NCBI RefSeq assembly: GCF_018968705.1 | Contig: NZ_CP076668.1 | Location: forward strand, 3,483,001-3,547,000 | Direction: 5' to 3' | From: Pseudomonas lijiangensis | GTDB lineage: Bacteria; Pseudomonadota; Gammaproteobacteria; Pseudomonadales; Pseudomonadaceae | DNA: 64,000 nucleotides | Part shown: piece by piece, positions 27,928 to 37,831 of the stretch | Position numbering within the stretch: position 1 is the first letter of the stretch | Layout: each line of letters starts with the position of its first letter | Position numbers and translations under genes: made by a program | The notes under the pieces: generated by a model | The model's database searches: none | What the model saw: the letters and a program-made list of their open reading frames with translations, nothing else | Told to the model about the DNA's origin: nothing

Positions 27928-27980
27928 TGGGAGCGGATTTATCCGCGAAACGGGCTGTTCGCGAATAAATTCGCTCCTAC
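27928..27980. repeat. REP palindrome, family 2, copy 2
   Basis: GGGAGCGGATTTATCCGCG and the inverted CGCGAATAAATTCGCTCC around AAACGGGCTGTT. It has the same ends and layout as the palindrome at 10863-10909. It lies between the PaaI-like gene and sixA. Confidence 0.75.
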
Positions 27981-27994
27981 ATTGCATCCGTGAT

Positions 27995-28450
27995 TCAAAC
28001 GTGACGAACACTCAGCAGCGTCATCCCTCCAGCCGTTGCAAACTCGCCTTCGAGTTCGGCGAGGCTGGCGGTGCTCATGGGCTGGGCGTGCTGATAGCTG
28101 CCCTGCTCCAGCAGACCGATCAAGGCGCCAACCAGAGGCTGGTGACTGACCAGCAGGATGTCGTCGACAGCCTGAAGGTCAAGATGACTCAGGACCTGAC
28201 GGGGATCGCTGTCGGGCGTCAGCCAGGGCACGGTCACGATCGGCTCGCTGAAACCCAGCGCATGACGAACCAGTTCGGCAGTCTGTTGCGCCCGCACGTA
28301 AGGGCTGGCCACGATTCGTTGCAGCGGCTTGCCTTGCAGATGCGCAGCGCTCTTGAGTACCTCTTCGCGGCCATGGGCCGTCAGCTCACGCTCGGCATCG
28401 CTGCGCGCCCGGGATTGCGCCTCTCCATGGCGCAGTACCCAGACCTTCAC
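27995..28450 (-). CDS. sixA: Phosphohistidine phosphatase SixA
   Basis: A 151-residue histidine phosphatase. The catalytic motif is LRHGEAQ with His8. Other family residues are RELTAHGREEV, ASPYVRAQQTAEL and LLVSHQPLVGAL, where the second catalytic His sits. SixA removes phosphate from histidine of phosphotransfer proteins such as the HPt domain of ArcB or the nitrogen PTS. The start is GTG and overlaps the TGA of the DUF4389 gene (GTGA). It is the last gene of the gpsA operon. Confidence 0.9.
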   Translation of the reverse strand: MKVWVLRHGEAQSRARSDAERELTAHGREEVLKSAAHLQGKPLQRIVASPYVRAQQTAELVRHALGFSEPIVTVPWLTPDSDPRQVLSHLDLQAVDDILLVSHQPLVGALIGLLEQGSYQHAQPMSTASLAELEGEFATAGGMTLLSVRHV

Positions 28451-28791
28451 AGTTTTGGCTCTTCATCGCGCACCGGATGCGGTGCAGGATCGACGCGATG
28501 CGCAGCCTCGCCATCCGGAGCACGCGGCGTCGGCCAGTCGGCGAATGGCCAGGGCTTCTGGTCGCTGTGAAAAGTCCCGAAACGGCCGATCTGCGCCAGA
28601 AACTGGCTCAGGCTGTCACCGAAGTTCATCAGGCTGCCACTGGGTGCGCCATAAATCAGGCGATAGACCAACTGCACCACCACAACACCTGCCAGGACAA
28701 TCTCCGCGACCTGCCAGGCGATGACGAACAGCAGCATCCACAGAATGCGCAACAGGATCGACTCGTTCTTCTGGATTCTGGATTCGTTCAA
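28447..28791 (-). CDS. DUF4389 domain-containing membrane protein
   Basis: A 114-residue protein with two membrane helices close together (about residues 12-50), followed by the DUF4389 motif YGAPSGSLMNFGDSLSQFL and a charged Pro-rich tail. The function of the family is unknown. The start is TTG, supported by GGGAG seven bases upstream. It lies 25 bases after gpsA and overlaps sixA, an arrangement seen in other Pseudomonas. Confidence 0.8.
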   Translation of the reverse strand: MNESRIQKNESILLRILWMLLFVIAWQVAEIVLAGVVVVQLVYRLIYGAPSGSLMNFGDSLSQFLAQIGRFGTFHSDQKPWPFADWPTPRAPDGEAAHRVDPAPHPVRDEEPKL

Positions 28792-28816
28792 GCTCTTCTC
28801 CCTGATGAAATGGAAT

Positions 28817-29842
28817 TCAGTTGAAACCCGTGGTGGAAATAAAATCGACGTCCGTCTTGGGCTCTGCGCGCATCAGCGCTTCGATGACCTGATTGAGCGT
28901 ACGACCTTCAAAAAGAATTGCATGCAGGCCCGCGACCAACGGCATATAGACCTGAACCTGCTGCGCCTTCACCTTGAGCACCTTGAGGGTGTTCACGCCT
29001 TCGGCCACTTCGCCCAGTCGGCTCACCGCTTCGTCCAGGGTCAAACCCTGACCCAGAGCGAAACCCACCTGATAGTTGCGGCTCTTGGGCGAGGAACAGG
29101 TCACGATCAGGTCGCCGACACCGGCCAGCCCCAGAAACGTCATGGGGTTGGCACCCTGACTGACCGCAAAACGGGTCATTTCGGCCAGTGCGCGGGTAAT
29201 CAGCATGCTCTTGGTGTTTTCCCCCATATCCAGCGCCACGGCCATGCCCGCAATGATTGCGTAGACATTCTTCAAGGCGCCGCCCAGTTCCACGCCAAAA
29301 CGGTCGTTACTGGCATAGACACGAAAGGTACGACCATGCAACGCCGCCTGAACCCGCTGACACAGCTCTTCATCTTCGCTGGCGACTACTGTCGCAGTCA
29401 GCGCACCCTCGGCGATTTCCCGGGCCAGGTTGGGACCGGACAACACACCGATGCGGGCATCGGGAACGATTTCTTCAAGGATCTGGCTCATCAGCTTGAA
29501 CGTCTGGGCCTCGATGCCCTTGGTCAGGCTCACCAGCATCTTGCCCTTCAAACGCTCGACATGGGGCGCCAGCACGGTACGCAAGGCACTTGAAGGCAGT
29601 GCGACGAAAATCAGCTCGCACGCTTCGAGGGTTGCAGTGAGATCGGTGACAGGCTCGACTTCAGGCCTGACCTTGATGCCCTTCAGGTAACGGGGGTTTT
29701 CACGGTTGTCGCGAATCGCTTGGGCCTGCTCCGGGTCGCGCATCCATTGACGCACCTGATGACCGTTCTGTGCCAACAGGTTTGCAATGGCAGTGCCGAA
29801 GCTGCCGCCACCAAGAACCGCTACAGGTTGCTGTGTGGTCAT
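28817..29842 (-). CDS. gpsA: NAD(P)-dependent glycerol-3-phosphate dehydrogenase
   Basis: A 341-residue cytoplasmic enzyme that reduces dihydroxyacetone phosphate to sn-glycerol 3-phosphate for phospholipid synthesis. The Rossmann motif [10 protein letters not shown] (residues 8-17) is present, then [23 protein letters not shown] and the catalytic Lys in [11 protein letters not shown], and the C-terminal GEVAEGVNT block. Length fits the family (about 340). The ATG at 29842 is chosen by similarity; the frame stays open upstream. A TATAAT hexamer on the minus strand near 29880 may be its -10 but no -35 is clear. Confidence 0.96.
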   Translation of the reverse strand: MTTQQPVAVLGGGSFGTAIANLLAQNGHQVRQWMRDPEQAQAIRDNRENPRYLKGIKVRPEVEPVTDLTATLEACELIFVALPSSALRTVLAPHVERLKGKMLVSLTKGIEAQTFKLMSQILEEIVPDARIGVLSGPNLAREIAEGALTATVVASEDEELCQRVQAALHGRTFRVYASNDRFGVELGGALKNVYAIIAGMAVALDMGENTKSMLITRALAEMTRFAVSQGANPMTFLGLAGVGDLIVTCSSPKSRNYQVGFALGQGLTLDEAVSRLGEVAEGVNTLKVLKVKAQQVQVYMPLVAGLHAILFEGRTLNQVIEALMRAEPKTDVDFISTTGFN

Positions 29843-30147
29843 AAACCAATCCATCCAGGGCCATTCAACTGGCGATGACGCATTATACGGAGCGCTGACG
29901 CATCGGCCAGCGGCAAACGTTTTCAGAAACACCATCAGTCATTGACCTGAGCACATTGAAGTCACACAAGTTCCATGGAAATCGCTGCCATCTCGGTTAA
30001 CATGCGCCGATGCAGCATGGATTATCATGGCAAACGGCTTTTATGCTGTGCCGATGCAAATGCTATGACCCGAACCACAGAGCGCAGAAGCATGGACGCC
30101 ACACTCCACTTCCTGGATTGCCACACGGCCCAGAAGGCACGCAGCCA
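29843..30147. other. Divergent gap between gpsA and the hybrid kinase
   Basis: About 305 bases carrying the promoters of both genes. A minus-strand TATAAT near 29880 could be the gpsA -10. I find no convincing promoter for the kinase, no repeat and no small gene. Confidence 0.5.
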
Positions 30148-32046
30148 ATGAAACTGCGTCACTGGGACATCAACACCCGCACCCAGATCATCAGCCTGGG
30201 CCCTGCACTGATCCTGACGTTCCTGCTGGTCAGCTTCTTTACCTTCGTGCGCATTCAGGACCTGCGTCAGGAACTCAATCATATCGGGCAACTGATCGCC
30301 AACCAGCTGGCACCTGCATCGGAAACCGGGGTCATTCTCGGGGATCTCGAAACCCTCAAGAGCCTGATGCGTGCAACCCTGTCCATGCCCAATGTCCGCT
30401 ATGTGGAAATTCAGGACAGCAACAACAACGTGCTGATCTACATCGAGCAGCCACACCAGAGCGCCAACCACTCCCTGCAGACGGAAACCTTCCAGGCGCC
30501 CATCCACTCGCAACATGCGAGCGTGAACCACAATATTGCGACCTCGGAAAGCTATCTGGGTCGAGTGCTGGTGGGCATGTCCAGCGAGGCGTTCAGCCAG
30601 CGCCAGCAGGAGATCCTGCTCAAGGCCGGCATCCTGGCGCTGTTCGCTCTTCTGTTTACCTTTCTACTGGCCAGACGCCTGGCCCTGAGCCTGTCGCAAC
30701 CGATCAGCGACATGGGGGAAGCCCTCAAGGCGATTCAACAGGGCGACTACCACACGCCTCTGCCCGTCAGTGACGATGCCGAGCTGGGCGCGCTGGCCAG
30801 ACATATCAACAATCTGGCGTCGAATCTGGACAAGGCCAGTACCGAGCAACAACGCTCCATGGCCCAGTTGATCCAGACCCGGGAAGAAGCCGAACAGGCC
30901 AACCGGGCCAAATCCGACTTTCTGGCGATGATGAGCCATGAACTGCGCACCCCCATGAATGGCGTGCTGGGCATGCTGCAATTGATGGAAACCACCCGCA
31001 TGACCGATGAGCAGGCCGAATATTCGGCGCTGGCCACCGAGTCAACAGAACATCTGCTGCGGGTCATCAATGACATCCTCGACTTCTCCCGTATCGAACG
31101 CGATGCCCTGCAGATCGAAGGCATCACCTTCAACCTCGCCGAGCTGGTCAACGCTTCGATCCAGGCCTTCGTCCATAGTGCGCAGCAACGCAACCTGCTG
31201 CTTGAGCGGCAGATACAGCCAGGCCTGGAGTCGCTGAATGTCGTGGGCGATCCCACCCGGATCCGACAGATTCTGGTCAATCTGATTGGCAACGCCCTGA
31301 AATTCACCGAAGTCGGCAGCGTGCGCATTGAAGTGAGCTGGGAAAACCTGGGCAACGATCAGGTGCGCTTCATATGCACCGTGCGCGACAGCGGGATCGG
31401 CATTCATGCGGATCGGCTGGAATCCATGTTCGATGCCTTCAAGCAGGCCGACAGCTCCATTTCCCGGCGCTATGGCGGCACCGGACTGGGCCTGCCGATT
31501 GCCCGCACACTTGCCGAGCGCATGGGCGGAACCCTGCAGGCACAGAGCGAAGAAGGCACAGGATCAATCTTCACTCTGCAGATTCCGTTGCCGCTGTGCA
31601 ACACGACGGCCATTGCCAAGGCGCAACCACTGCCGGGTATCGACTCCAGCAACAAGGAGCGCTGTGTATTGCTGGTGGAGGACAACCCGGTCAATCGCAC
31701 CGTGGTCACGGCCATGCTGCACAACATGGGCTGCAAGGTGGATGTCGCGCTCGACGGCGCACAGGCCGTCATCAAGGCCGCCGCAGGAAATTACGCGCTG
31801 ATTCTCATGGATTGCCGACTGCCGGTCATGGATGGTTATGAAGCGACCCGCAGGATCCGGCAACTTTCGGGGCTCGGCGAGTTGCCGATCATCGCTCTGA
31901 CGGCTAATGTCCTGCAGGGTGATCGTGACGCCTGTTTACAGGCGGGCATGAACGACTATCTGGCAAAACCCTTCAAACACGCTGATTTACAGCAGGTTTT
32001 ACAACGTTGGCTATCCTTTCGAGCGGCTGCGACTGGCGATAAATGA
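30148..32046 (+). CDS. Hybrid sensor histidine kinase/response regulator
   Basis: A 632-residue hybrid kinase. Two membrane helices (about residues 14-35 and 155-175) enclose a periplasmic region of about 120 residues with a GDLETLKSLM and NVRYVEIQDS pattern like CHASE8 or GacS-type sensors. A HAMP domain follows, then the phospho-acceptor His in MMSHELRTPMNGVLGM, ATP-binding DSGIGIHADR and GGTGLGLPIA, and a C-terminal receiver with Asp in LILMDCRLPVMDG and Lys in YLAKPFKHAD. There is no HPt domain, so a separate phosphotransfer protein is needed. AAGG precedes the ATG at 30148. Confidence 0.9.
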   Translation: MKLRHWDINTRTQIISLGPALILTFLLVSFFTFVRIQDLRQELNHIGQLIANQLAPASETGVILGDLETLKSLMRATLSMPNVRYVEIQDSNNNVLIYIEQPHQSANHSLQTETFQAPIHSQHASVNHNIATSESYLGRVLVGMSSEAFSQRQQEILLKAGILALFALLFTFLLARRLALSLSQPISDMGEALKAIQQGDYHTPLPVSDDAELGALARHINNLASNLDKASTEQQRSMAQLIQTREEAEQANRAKSDFLAMMSHELRTPMNGVLGMLQLMETTRMTDEQAEYSALATESTEHLLRVINDILDFSRIERDALQIEGITFNLAELVNASIQAFVHSAQQRNLLLERQIQPGLESLNVVGDPTRIRQILVNLIGNALKFTEVGSVRIEVSWENLGNDQVRFICTVRDSGIGIHADRLESMFDAFKQADSSISRRYGGTGLGLPIARTLAERMGGTLQAQSEEGTGSIFTLQIPLPLCNTTAIAKAQPLPGIDSSNKERCVLLVEDNPVNRTVVTAMLHNMGCKVDVALDGAQAVIKAAAGNYALILMDCRLPVMDGYEATRRIRQLSGLGELPIIALTANVLQGDRDACLQAGMNDYLAKPFKHADLQQVLQRWLSFRAAATGDK

Positions 32047-32106
32047 TAAATTGCGGCAGTCTTGTGGATCGAACCGCCCAATGATATCGGTCGGATGACG
32101 TATTTC

Positions 32107-32122
32107 AGTGCACAGGTGTACT
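32107..32122. promoter_or_regulatory. Candidate TetR-type (FabR/DesT-like) operator upstream of fabA
   Basis: AGTGCACAGGTGTACT is an imperfect 16-base palindrome (six of eight positions paired) 150 bases upstream of fabA. Its half sites resemble those of regulators of unsaturated fatty-acid synthesis genes such as FabR and DesT. A nearby TTGATT could be a -35. This is pattern reading only. Confidence 0.35.
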
Positions 32123-32271
32123 TTGATTTTCCCTTGCGCTGTGACTTTCACTTCAACGCAACAGTCTATGAGTAGGCTGCCGGACAGAGTCCTGGCGAAT
32201 TAGTCCGCCAGGACTGGCGATAGGGCCAGTGGCGCCCCATCTTGCCGCACAAAGATTATTGAGGAGCTCGC

Positions 32272-32787
32272 ATGACCAAACAACACGCCTTTACCCGGGA
32301 AGACCTGCTGCGCTGCAGTCGCGGCGAGCTGTTCGGACCAGGTAACGCGCAACTGCCCGCCCCCAACATGCTGATGGTTGATCGCATCACCCACATCAGC
32401 GAGGAAGGCGGCAAGTACGGCAAAGGTGAATTGGTCGCCGAGCTGGATATCAATCCAGACCTGTGGTTCTTCGCCTGTCACTTCGAAGGCGACCCGGTCA
32501 TGCCAGGCTGCCTGGGCCTCGATGCCATGTGGCAGCTGGTTGGTTTCTTCCTGGGCTGGCAGGGTCTGCCAGGCCGTGGCCGCGCACTGGGCTCGGGCGA
32601 AGTGAAGTTCTTCGGCCAGGTCCTGCCGACCGCCAAGAAAGTCACCTATAACATTCAGATCAAGCGCGTCCTCAAAGGCAAGCTGAACCTGGCCATCGCC
32701 GATGGTTCGGTCACTGTCGACGGTCGCGAGATCTACACCGCCGAAGGCCTGCGGGTCGGCGTCTTCACTTCCACTGAAAACTTCTAA
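32272..32787 (+). CDS. fabA: Bifunctional 3-hydroxydecanoyl-ACP dehydratase/isomerase FabA
   Basis: A 171-residue hotdog enzyme that dehydrates 3-hydroxydecanoyl-ACP and isomerises the trans-2 product to cis-3, the branch point to unsaturated fatty acids. The active-site His is in [16 protein letters not shown] and the Asp in [10 protein letters not shown]. Length matches E. coli FabA (172). GAGGAG precedes the ATG. The next gene, fabB, starts 10 bases after the stop, the usual Pseudomonas fabAB operon. Confidence 0.98.
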   Translation: MTKQHAFTREDLLRCSRGELFGPGNAQLPAPNMLMVDRITHISEEGGKYGKGELVAELDINPDLWFFACHFEGDPVMPGCLGLDAMWQLVGFFLGWQGLPGRGRALGSGEVKFFGQVLPTAKKVTYNIQIKRVLKGKLNLAIADGSVTVDGREIYTAEGLRVGVFTSTENF

Positions 32788-32797
32788 GGGTAATCGC

Positions 32798-34018
32798 ATG
32801 CGCCGCGTCGTTATCACTGGTCTGGGCATTGTTTCCTGCTTGGGCAATGACAAAGAGACCGTCACCGCCAACCTGCGTGCCAACCGCCCTGGCATCCGGT
32901 TCAATCCGGAATATGCCGAAATGGGTCTGCGCAGCCAGGTTTCCGGCTCCATCGACCTCAACCTCGAAGAACTGATTGATCGCAAGATCTACCGTTTCGT
33001 CGGCCACGCGGCAGCTTATGCCTACCTGGCGATGAAAGACGCCATTGCCGACTCCGGCCTGAGCGAAGATCAGGTTTCCAACGTACGTACCGGCCTGATC
33101 GCCGGCAGCGGCGGCGCCTCCACTCTGAACCAGATGGAAGCCCTGGATACCCTGCGCGAAAAAGGCGTCAAGCGCGTCGGTCCATACCGCGTCACCCGGA
33201 CCATGGGCAGCACCGTTTCCGCGTGCCTGGCCACTCCGTTCAAGATCAAGGGCGTGAACTACTCCATCTCGTCCGCCTGCGCCACCAGCGCCCACTGCAT
33301 CGGTAACGCAGTCGAGCAGATCCAGCTGGGCAAGCAGGACATCGTTTTTGCTGGCGGCGGTGAAGAAGAGCACTGGACCCAGTCGTTCCTGTTCGACGCC
33401 ATGGGCGCTCTGTCCACCCAGTACAACGAAACCCCGGAAAAAGCCTCCCGCGCCTACGACGCCAAGCGTGACGGTTTCGTCATTGCCGGCGGTGGCGGCA
33501 TGGTCGTTGTCGAAGAGCTGGAACACGCTCTGGCACGTGGCGCCAAGATCTACGCTGAAATCGTTGGCTACGGCGCGACTTCCGATGGCTACGACATGGT
33601 TGCTCCGAGCGGCGAAGGCGCCATCCGCTGCATGCAGATGGCCCTGTCCACCGTTGACGGCAAGATCGACTACCTCAACACCCACGGCACCTCGACTCCG
33701 GTCGGCGATGCCAAGGAAATGGAAGGTGTTCGTGAAGTCTTCGGCACCGACGCTCCAGCCATCAGCTCGACCAAGAGCCTGTCCGGTCACTCCCTGGGTG
33801 CTGCCGGTGTACACGAGACGATCTACTGCCTGCTGATGATGGAAAACAACTTCATCGCCGGTTCCGCGAACATCGACGAGCTGGACCCGGTTGTCGCCGA
33901 CATGCCGATCCTGCTCAAGACTCGCGAAGATGCCAAGCTTGATCTGGTCATGAGCAACAGCTTCGGCTTTGGTGGCACCAACGCTACGCTGGTCTTGAAG
34001 CGCTGGCAGGGCAAGTAA
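32798..34018 (+). CDS. fabB: 3-oxoacyl-ACP synthase I FabB
   Basis: A 406-residue KAS I condensing enzyme that elongates the cis-3-decenoyl-ACP made by FabA. The nucleophile Cys is in [14 protein letters not shown] and the catalytic His residues are in [11 protein letters not shown] and [12 protein letters not shown]; the C-terminus has [14 protein letters not shown]. The ATG at 32798 with AAGGG upstream gives the family length; the frame stays open upstream within fabA but has no similarity. Followed by a strong terminator. Confidence 0.98.
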   Translation: MRRVVITGLGIVSCLGNDKETVTANLRANRPGIRFNPEYAEMGLRSQVSGSIDLNLEELIDRKIYRFVGHAAAYAYLAMKDAIADSGLSEDQVSNVRTGLIAGSGGASTLNQMEALDTLREKGVKRVGPYRVTRTMGSTVSACLATPFKIKGVNYSISSACATSAHCIGNAVEQIQLGKQDIVFAGGGEEEHWTQSFLFDAMGALSTQYNETPEKASRAYDAKRDGFVIAGGGGMVVVEELEHALARGAKIYAEIVGYGATSDGYDMVAPSGEGAIRCMQMALSTVDGKIDYLNTHGTSTPVGDAKEMEGVREVFGTDAPAISSTKSLSGHSLGAAGVHETIYCLLMMENNFIAGSANIDELDPVVADMPILLKTREDAKLDLVMSNSFGFGGTNATLVLKRWQGK

Positions 34019-34042
34019 TACGCCCATCGCCACGTGATAGAG

Positions 34043-34067
34043 AAGGCGCCTTTCGAGGCGCCTTTTT
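34043..34067 (+). terminator. Intrinsic terminator of fabAB
   Basis: AAGGCGCC, TTTCGA-type loop and GGCGCC followed by TTTTT, starting 24 bases after the fabB stop. Confidence 0.85.
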
Positions 34068-34117
34068 CATGTCTGCGATATGCTTGGGCATTGCCCCGAT
34101 CAGCAGAGACAAGCCCC

Positions 34118-34861
34118 ATGCTCACCATCAAGCCACGTGCCGAAGACGTGGAAGGCCAACCGATCCTGCGCCCCCTGCCCTCCGCCGGATGCAGAAGCGT
34201 CGGCCCCTTCGTATTTTTCGATCACATGCTGGAAACCGAGTACGCGCCCGGCAGCGGCATGGATATTCGCCAGCATCCGCATATCGGCCTGTCGACCCTG
34301 ACCTATCTGCTTGAAGGCCAGCTACAGCACAAGGACAGCCTGGGCAGCGACCAGTTGGTCGGCCCTGGGGATGTCAGCTGGATGACCTCCGGCAGCGCCA
34401 TCGCCCATATCGAACGCACACCCTCCTCCCTGATGGCCAGCGGCTCGCGCCTGCATGGCCTACAGGTCTGGCTCGCATCGCCCAGGGAACATGAACAGGG
34501 AAAGGGTCATTATGGCTATTACCCGGCGCAGAGCCTGCCATGCAGCGAGACGGCAGGAATCAGCATCCGCATGATCGCAGGCAACGGCTTCTGCCTGACC
34601 TCGCCTGTAGCCGTGCTGTCACCCACCCTGTACGCCGAACTGCATCTACAGAACGCCACGACCCTGCTGATCCCCACCGAACATGAAGAGCGGGCGCTTT
34701 ACGTGCTGGAAGGCGAAGCATCACTGGACGGCGAGCCTGTCACACCCCGAAGCCTCGTGGTGCTGGACACAGGCCAGGAAGTAAACCTGTGCGCAGAGAG
34801 CGACTGTCATGCAGTACTGATCGGAGGCGCACCACTGGATGGGCCACGGCGCATGAACTAG
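34118..34861 (+). pseudogene. Pirin family protein interrupted by an in-frame amber codon
   Basis: A 247-residue open frame of the pirin type: N-terminal FVFFDHML, RQHPHIGLSTLTYLLEG with the metal-binding His cluster, GDVSWMTSGSAIAHIER, and GHYGYYPAQS. The frame stops at TAG (34859-34861) directly after GPRRMN. The same frame then continues for 36 more codons (34862-34972) reading NFVASDKALIEQAKARW and on to TGA, which is the normal pirin C-terminus (other pirins read GPR, four residues, then NF-V-S). The stop replaces one residue, probably Trp (TGG to TAG). The full-length product would be about 284 residues. The truncated protein might retain the N-terminal metal-binding cupin, so partial function is possible. 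The start codon is preceded by a weak AGAGAC. Confidence 0.75.
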
Positions 34862-34972
34862 AATTTCGTGGCCAGCGACAAGGCCTTGATAGAACAGGCA
34901 AAAGCTCGTTGGGCAAGCGGAGACTGGCCGACGGTGCCGGGGGAAGTGGGCAGGATTGAACTGCCTGGATGA
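34862..34972 (+). pseudogene. Separated C-terminal end of the pirin gene
   Basis: Thirty-six codons in the same frame as the pirin gene, after its amber stop, ending at TGA. The reading NFVASDKALIEQAKARW and DWPTVPGEVGRIELPG is the expected pirin tail. There is no start codon or ribosome binding site of its own, so it would be made only by read-through or suppression. Confidence 0.75.
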
Positions 34973-34974
34973 GA

Positions 34975-35023
34975 TTCGCGACTGAAGTCGCTCCTACACT
35001 GTGGGAGCGACTTCAGTCGCGAA
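34975..35023. repeat. REP palindrome, family 2, copy 3 (variant stem)
   Basis: TTCGCGACTGAAGTCGCTCC, a short CTACACTGT spacer and GGGAGCGACTTCAGTCGCGAA form a nearly perfect palindrome. The outer GGAGCGA and TCGCG parts match the copies at 10863 and 27928, while the inner stem differs (ACTTCAGT in place of ATTCATT). It lies directly after the pirin tail. Confidence 0.78.
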
Positions 35024-35037
35024 AAACCATGTACGGC

Positions 35038-35766
35038 TTAACCGAACACTTCACCCAGCAGGTTATGCATGGTGGTGAACGCACGCTTCGAGACTTTGGC
35101 GTCGTACATCATCATGCCCGGCACATTGGCGTGCGGGTCTGTGAACGAGTGGAAGGCGCCGCCGTAGCTGTGCAACTGCCAATCCACACCTGCTGCATTC
35201 ATTTCTTCCTCGAACGCTGGCAATTGCTCTTTGGGCACCAACGGATCGGAAGCGCCGTGCAGGACCAGCACCGCACCCTTGATGTTGTTCGCATCGGCAG
35301 GGTTCGGAGTGTCCAGGGTGCCGTGGAAAGAGATGGCCGCTTTCAGTTCTGCACCGGTACGCGCCAGCTCAAGGGAGCAGCAGCCACCGAAACAGAAGCC
35401 GAAGGTTGCGATCCGGCTCTTATCCAGCGAGACATCGCCCTGGGCCAGCAACTGGTCGAGAGCGACCTGCATGCGCTTGCGCAGCAAGGCGCGGTCATTC
35501 TTGAGGGGGGTCATGGCGGCGCCCGCCTCGTCATTGTTGGACGGACGAATGCTCTGGCCATACAGGTCGGCCAGCAATACGACGTACCCCTGTTCGGCAA
35601 CCGACCTGGCGATGGTTTCAGCGCCCTGGCTGACGCCCATCCAGTTGGGTGCCATCAATAATCCCGGACGCGCAGAGGTTGCAGCCGCGTCGTATACCAG
35701 ACGGCTTTCATAAGGCTGGCCATCGATCTGATAAACCACGGAACGGACAGTAATAGTGCTGCTCAT
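35038..35766 (-). CDS. Dienelactone hydrolase family protein
   Basis: A 242-residue alpha/beta hydrolase. The nucleophile is Cys, in FGFCFGGCCSLELA (about residue 125), with Asp in HGASDPLVPKEQ and His in YGGAFHSFTDP, the Cys-Asp-His triad of the dienelactone hydrolase family. Known members open dienelactones in aromatic degradation, but many are general esterases, and no degradation genes lie nearby. AGGAG precedes the ATG. It follows the htpG terminator and is its own unit. Confidence 0.87.
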   Translation of the reverse strand: MSSTITVRSVVYQIDGQPYESRLVYDAAATSARPGLLMAPNWMGVSQGAETIARSVAEQGYVVLLADLYGQSIRPSNNDEAGAAMTPLKNDRALLRKRMQVALDQLLAQGDVSLDKSRIATFGFCFGGCCSLELARTGAELKAAISFHGTLDTPNPADANNIKGAVLVLHGASDPLVPKEQLPAFEEEMNAAGVDWQLHSYGGAFHSFTDPHANVPGMMMYDAKVSKRAFTTMHNLLGEVFG

Positions 35767-35811
35767 TGCTGACTCCTGCTCATTAAGGGGAAGTGATAAA
35801 CCGTAAAATCA

Positions 35812-35836
35812 GAAAACCCGCCGAAGCGGGTTTTCT
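35812..35836 (-). terminator. Intrinsic terminator of htpG
   Basis: On the minus strand AAAACCCGCTTCGGCGGGTTTT followed by CTGATTTT, 13 bases after the htpG stop codon. Confidence 0.8.
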
Positions 35837-35848
35837 TTCAACCGGTGA

Positions 35849-37756
35849 TCAAACCGACAGTTCGACCAGCAACTTGTTCAGACGGCGCACGTAGGCAGCC
35901 GGATCTTTCAAGCTGTCGCCAGCGGCCAGGGCCGCCTGATCGAACAGGATGTGCGACAGATCGCCGAAACGCTCTTCGCTCTGCTCTTGATCGAGCTTGC
36001 CGATCAGAGGGTGAGACGGGTTGAATTCGAAGATCGGCTTGGAATCCGGGACCTTCTGGCCGCTGGCTTCCAGGATCTGACGCATTTGCAGACCCAGGTC
36101 CTGCTCGCCGATGGCCAGAATCGCCGGGGAGTCGGTCAGGCGATGGGAAACCCGGACTTCGCTCACGGACTCGCCCAAGGCAGTCTTGAGACGCTCGATC
36201 AAGCCTTCCTTCTCTTTGGCGATCTCTTCCTGAGCCTTCTTGTCCTCTTCGGAATCAAGTTTGCCCAGATCCAGGTCGCCACGCGCGACATCGACAAAAC
36301 CCTTGCCATCGAAATCGCTCAGGTAGCTCATCAGCCACTCGTCGATACGGTCGGTCAGCAACAGCACTTCGATGCCTTTCTTGCGGAAGACTTCCAGGTG
36401 CGGGCTGTTCTTGACCTGAGCGTAGGACTCACCGGTGAGGTAGTAGATCTTGTCCTGACCTTCCTTGGCGCGAGCCAGGTATTCGGACAGGGAAACGCTC
36501 TGCTCGCCGCTGTCGTCGCCAGTGGAAGCGAAACGCAGCAGGCCGGCGATTTTTTCCTTGTTGGCGAAGTCTTCAGCCGGGCCTTCTTTCAGCACCTGAC
36601 CAAAGTTCTTCCAGAAGCCCTTGTACTTCTCGGGCTCGCTCTTGGCCAGTTTCTCCAGCATGTCCAGCACACGCTTGGTCAGCGCGGACTTCATCGAATC
36701 GATGATCGGATCTTTCTGCAGGATTTCACGGGAAACGTTCAGCGACAGGTCATTGGAGTCGACCACGCCCTTGATGAAGCGCAGGTACAGGGGCAGGAAG
36801 GACTCGGCCTGATCCATGACGAATACGCGCTGCACATACAACTTCAGGCCGCGAGGCGCTTCACGCTGGTACAGATCGAACGGAGCACGCGCCGGGACGT
36901 ACAGCAGCGAGGTGTATTCCAGCTTGCCTTCGACCTTGTTGTGGCTCCAGCTCAGCGGGTTCTCGTAGTCGTGAGCAACGTGCTTGTAGAACTCCTGGTA
37001 TTCCTCATCCTTCACATCAGTGCGGGAACGGGTCCACAGTGCGCTGGCACGGTTGACGGTTTCCCACTCCAGCTCAGGAGCCTCTTCGCCTTCTGCAGCC
37101 GGAGCCTGCTCTTTGGGCAGCTCGATCGGCAAGGCGATGTGGTCGGAATACTTCTTGATGATGTTGCGCAGACGGTAGCCATCAGCGAACTCGTCTTCAC
37201 CGTTTTTGAGGTGCAGAACGATACGGGTACCGCGCTCGGCCTTCTCGATGGTAGCGACTTCAAACTCGCCCTCACCTTTGGAAGACCAGTGCACGCCTTC
37301 GCTGGCCGGCACACCGGCACGGCGGCTGAATACTTCGACCTGATCGGCGACGATGAATGCCGAGTAGAAACCTACGCCGAACTGACCGATCAGGTGCGAA
37401 TCCTTCTTCTGGTCGCCCGACAGGTTTTTCATGAAATCTGCGGTACCGGATTTGGCGATGGTACCCAGGTGGGTAATCACATCGTCACGGCTCATACCGA
37501 TGCCGTTGTCTTCGAGTGTGACGGTCTTGGCGTCCTTGTCGAAGGTCACGCGAATCTTCAGCTCAGAGCCGCCTTCCAGCAACTCCGGGCGGGACAGGGC
37601 TTCGAAACGCAGCTTGTCGACCGCGTCGGAGGCGTTGGAGATCAATTCGCGAAGGAAGATTTCCTTGTTTGAATACAGCGAATGGATCATGAGGTGCAGC
37701 AGTTGCTTTACCTCGGTCTGGAAGCCCAGGGTTTCCTTTTGAGTTTCCACACTCAT
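35849..37756 (-). CDS. htpG: Molecular chaperone HtpG (Hsp90)
   Basis: A 635-residue ATP-dependent chaperone. It begins [20 protein letters not shown], followed by ATP-binding [25 protein letters not shown] and [12 protein letters not shown], a middle domain with [10 protein letters not shown] and [18 protein letters not shown], and the C-terminal dimerisation domain. Length fits bacterial HtpG (624-634). The ATG at 37756 is set by similarity. A sigma32-type promoter lies about 75 bases upstream, as expected for a heat-shock gene. Confidence 0.98.
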   Translation of the reverse strand: MSVETQKETLGFQTEVKQLLHLMIHSLYSNKEIFLRELISNASDAVDKLRFEALSRPELLEGGSELKIRVTFDKDAKTVTLEDNGIGMSRDDVITHLGTIAKSGTADFMKNLSGDQKKDSHLIGQFGVGFYSAFIVADQVEVFSRRAGVPASEGVHWSSKGEGEFEVATIEKAERGTRIVLHLKNGEDEFADGYRLRNIIKKYSDHIALPIELPKEQAPAAEGEEAPELEWETVNRASALWTRSRTDVKDEEYQEFYKHVAHDYENPLSWSHNKVEGKLEYTSLLYVPARAPFDLYQREAPRGLKLYVQRVFVMDQAESFLPLYLRFIKGVVDSNDLSLNVSREILQKDPIIDSMKSALTKRVLDMLEKLAKSEPEKYKGFWKNFGQVLKEGPAEDFANKEKIAGLLRFASTGDDSGEQSVSLSEYLARAKEGQDKIYYLTGESYAQVKNSPHLEVFRKKGIEVLLLTDRIDEWLMSYLSDFDGKGFVDVARGDLDLGKLDSEEDKKAQEEIAKEKEGLIERLKTALGESVSEVRVSHRLTDSPAILAIGEQDLGLQMRQILEASGQKVPDSKPIFEFNPSHPLIGKLDQEQSEERFGDLSHILFDQAALAAGDSLKDPAAYVRRLNKLLVELSV

Positions 37757-37831
37757 GGTCATCAAACTCCAAGTGGATGATATAAGCCGCCACATCCGGG
37801 CCAAGGCCTGCGTGGCAGCGGGTAGTCATCA

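Noticed and set aside
34862..34972. Separate small gene after the pirin frame
   Set aside because: It has no start codon or ribosome binding site and reads as the pirin C-terminus in the same frame.
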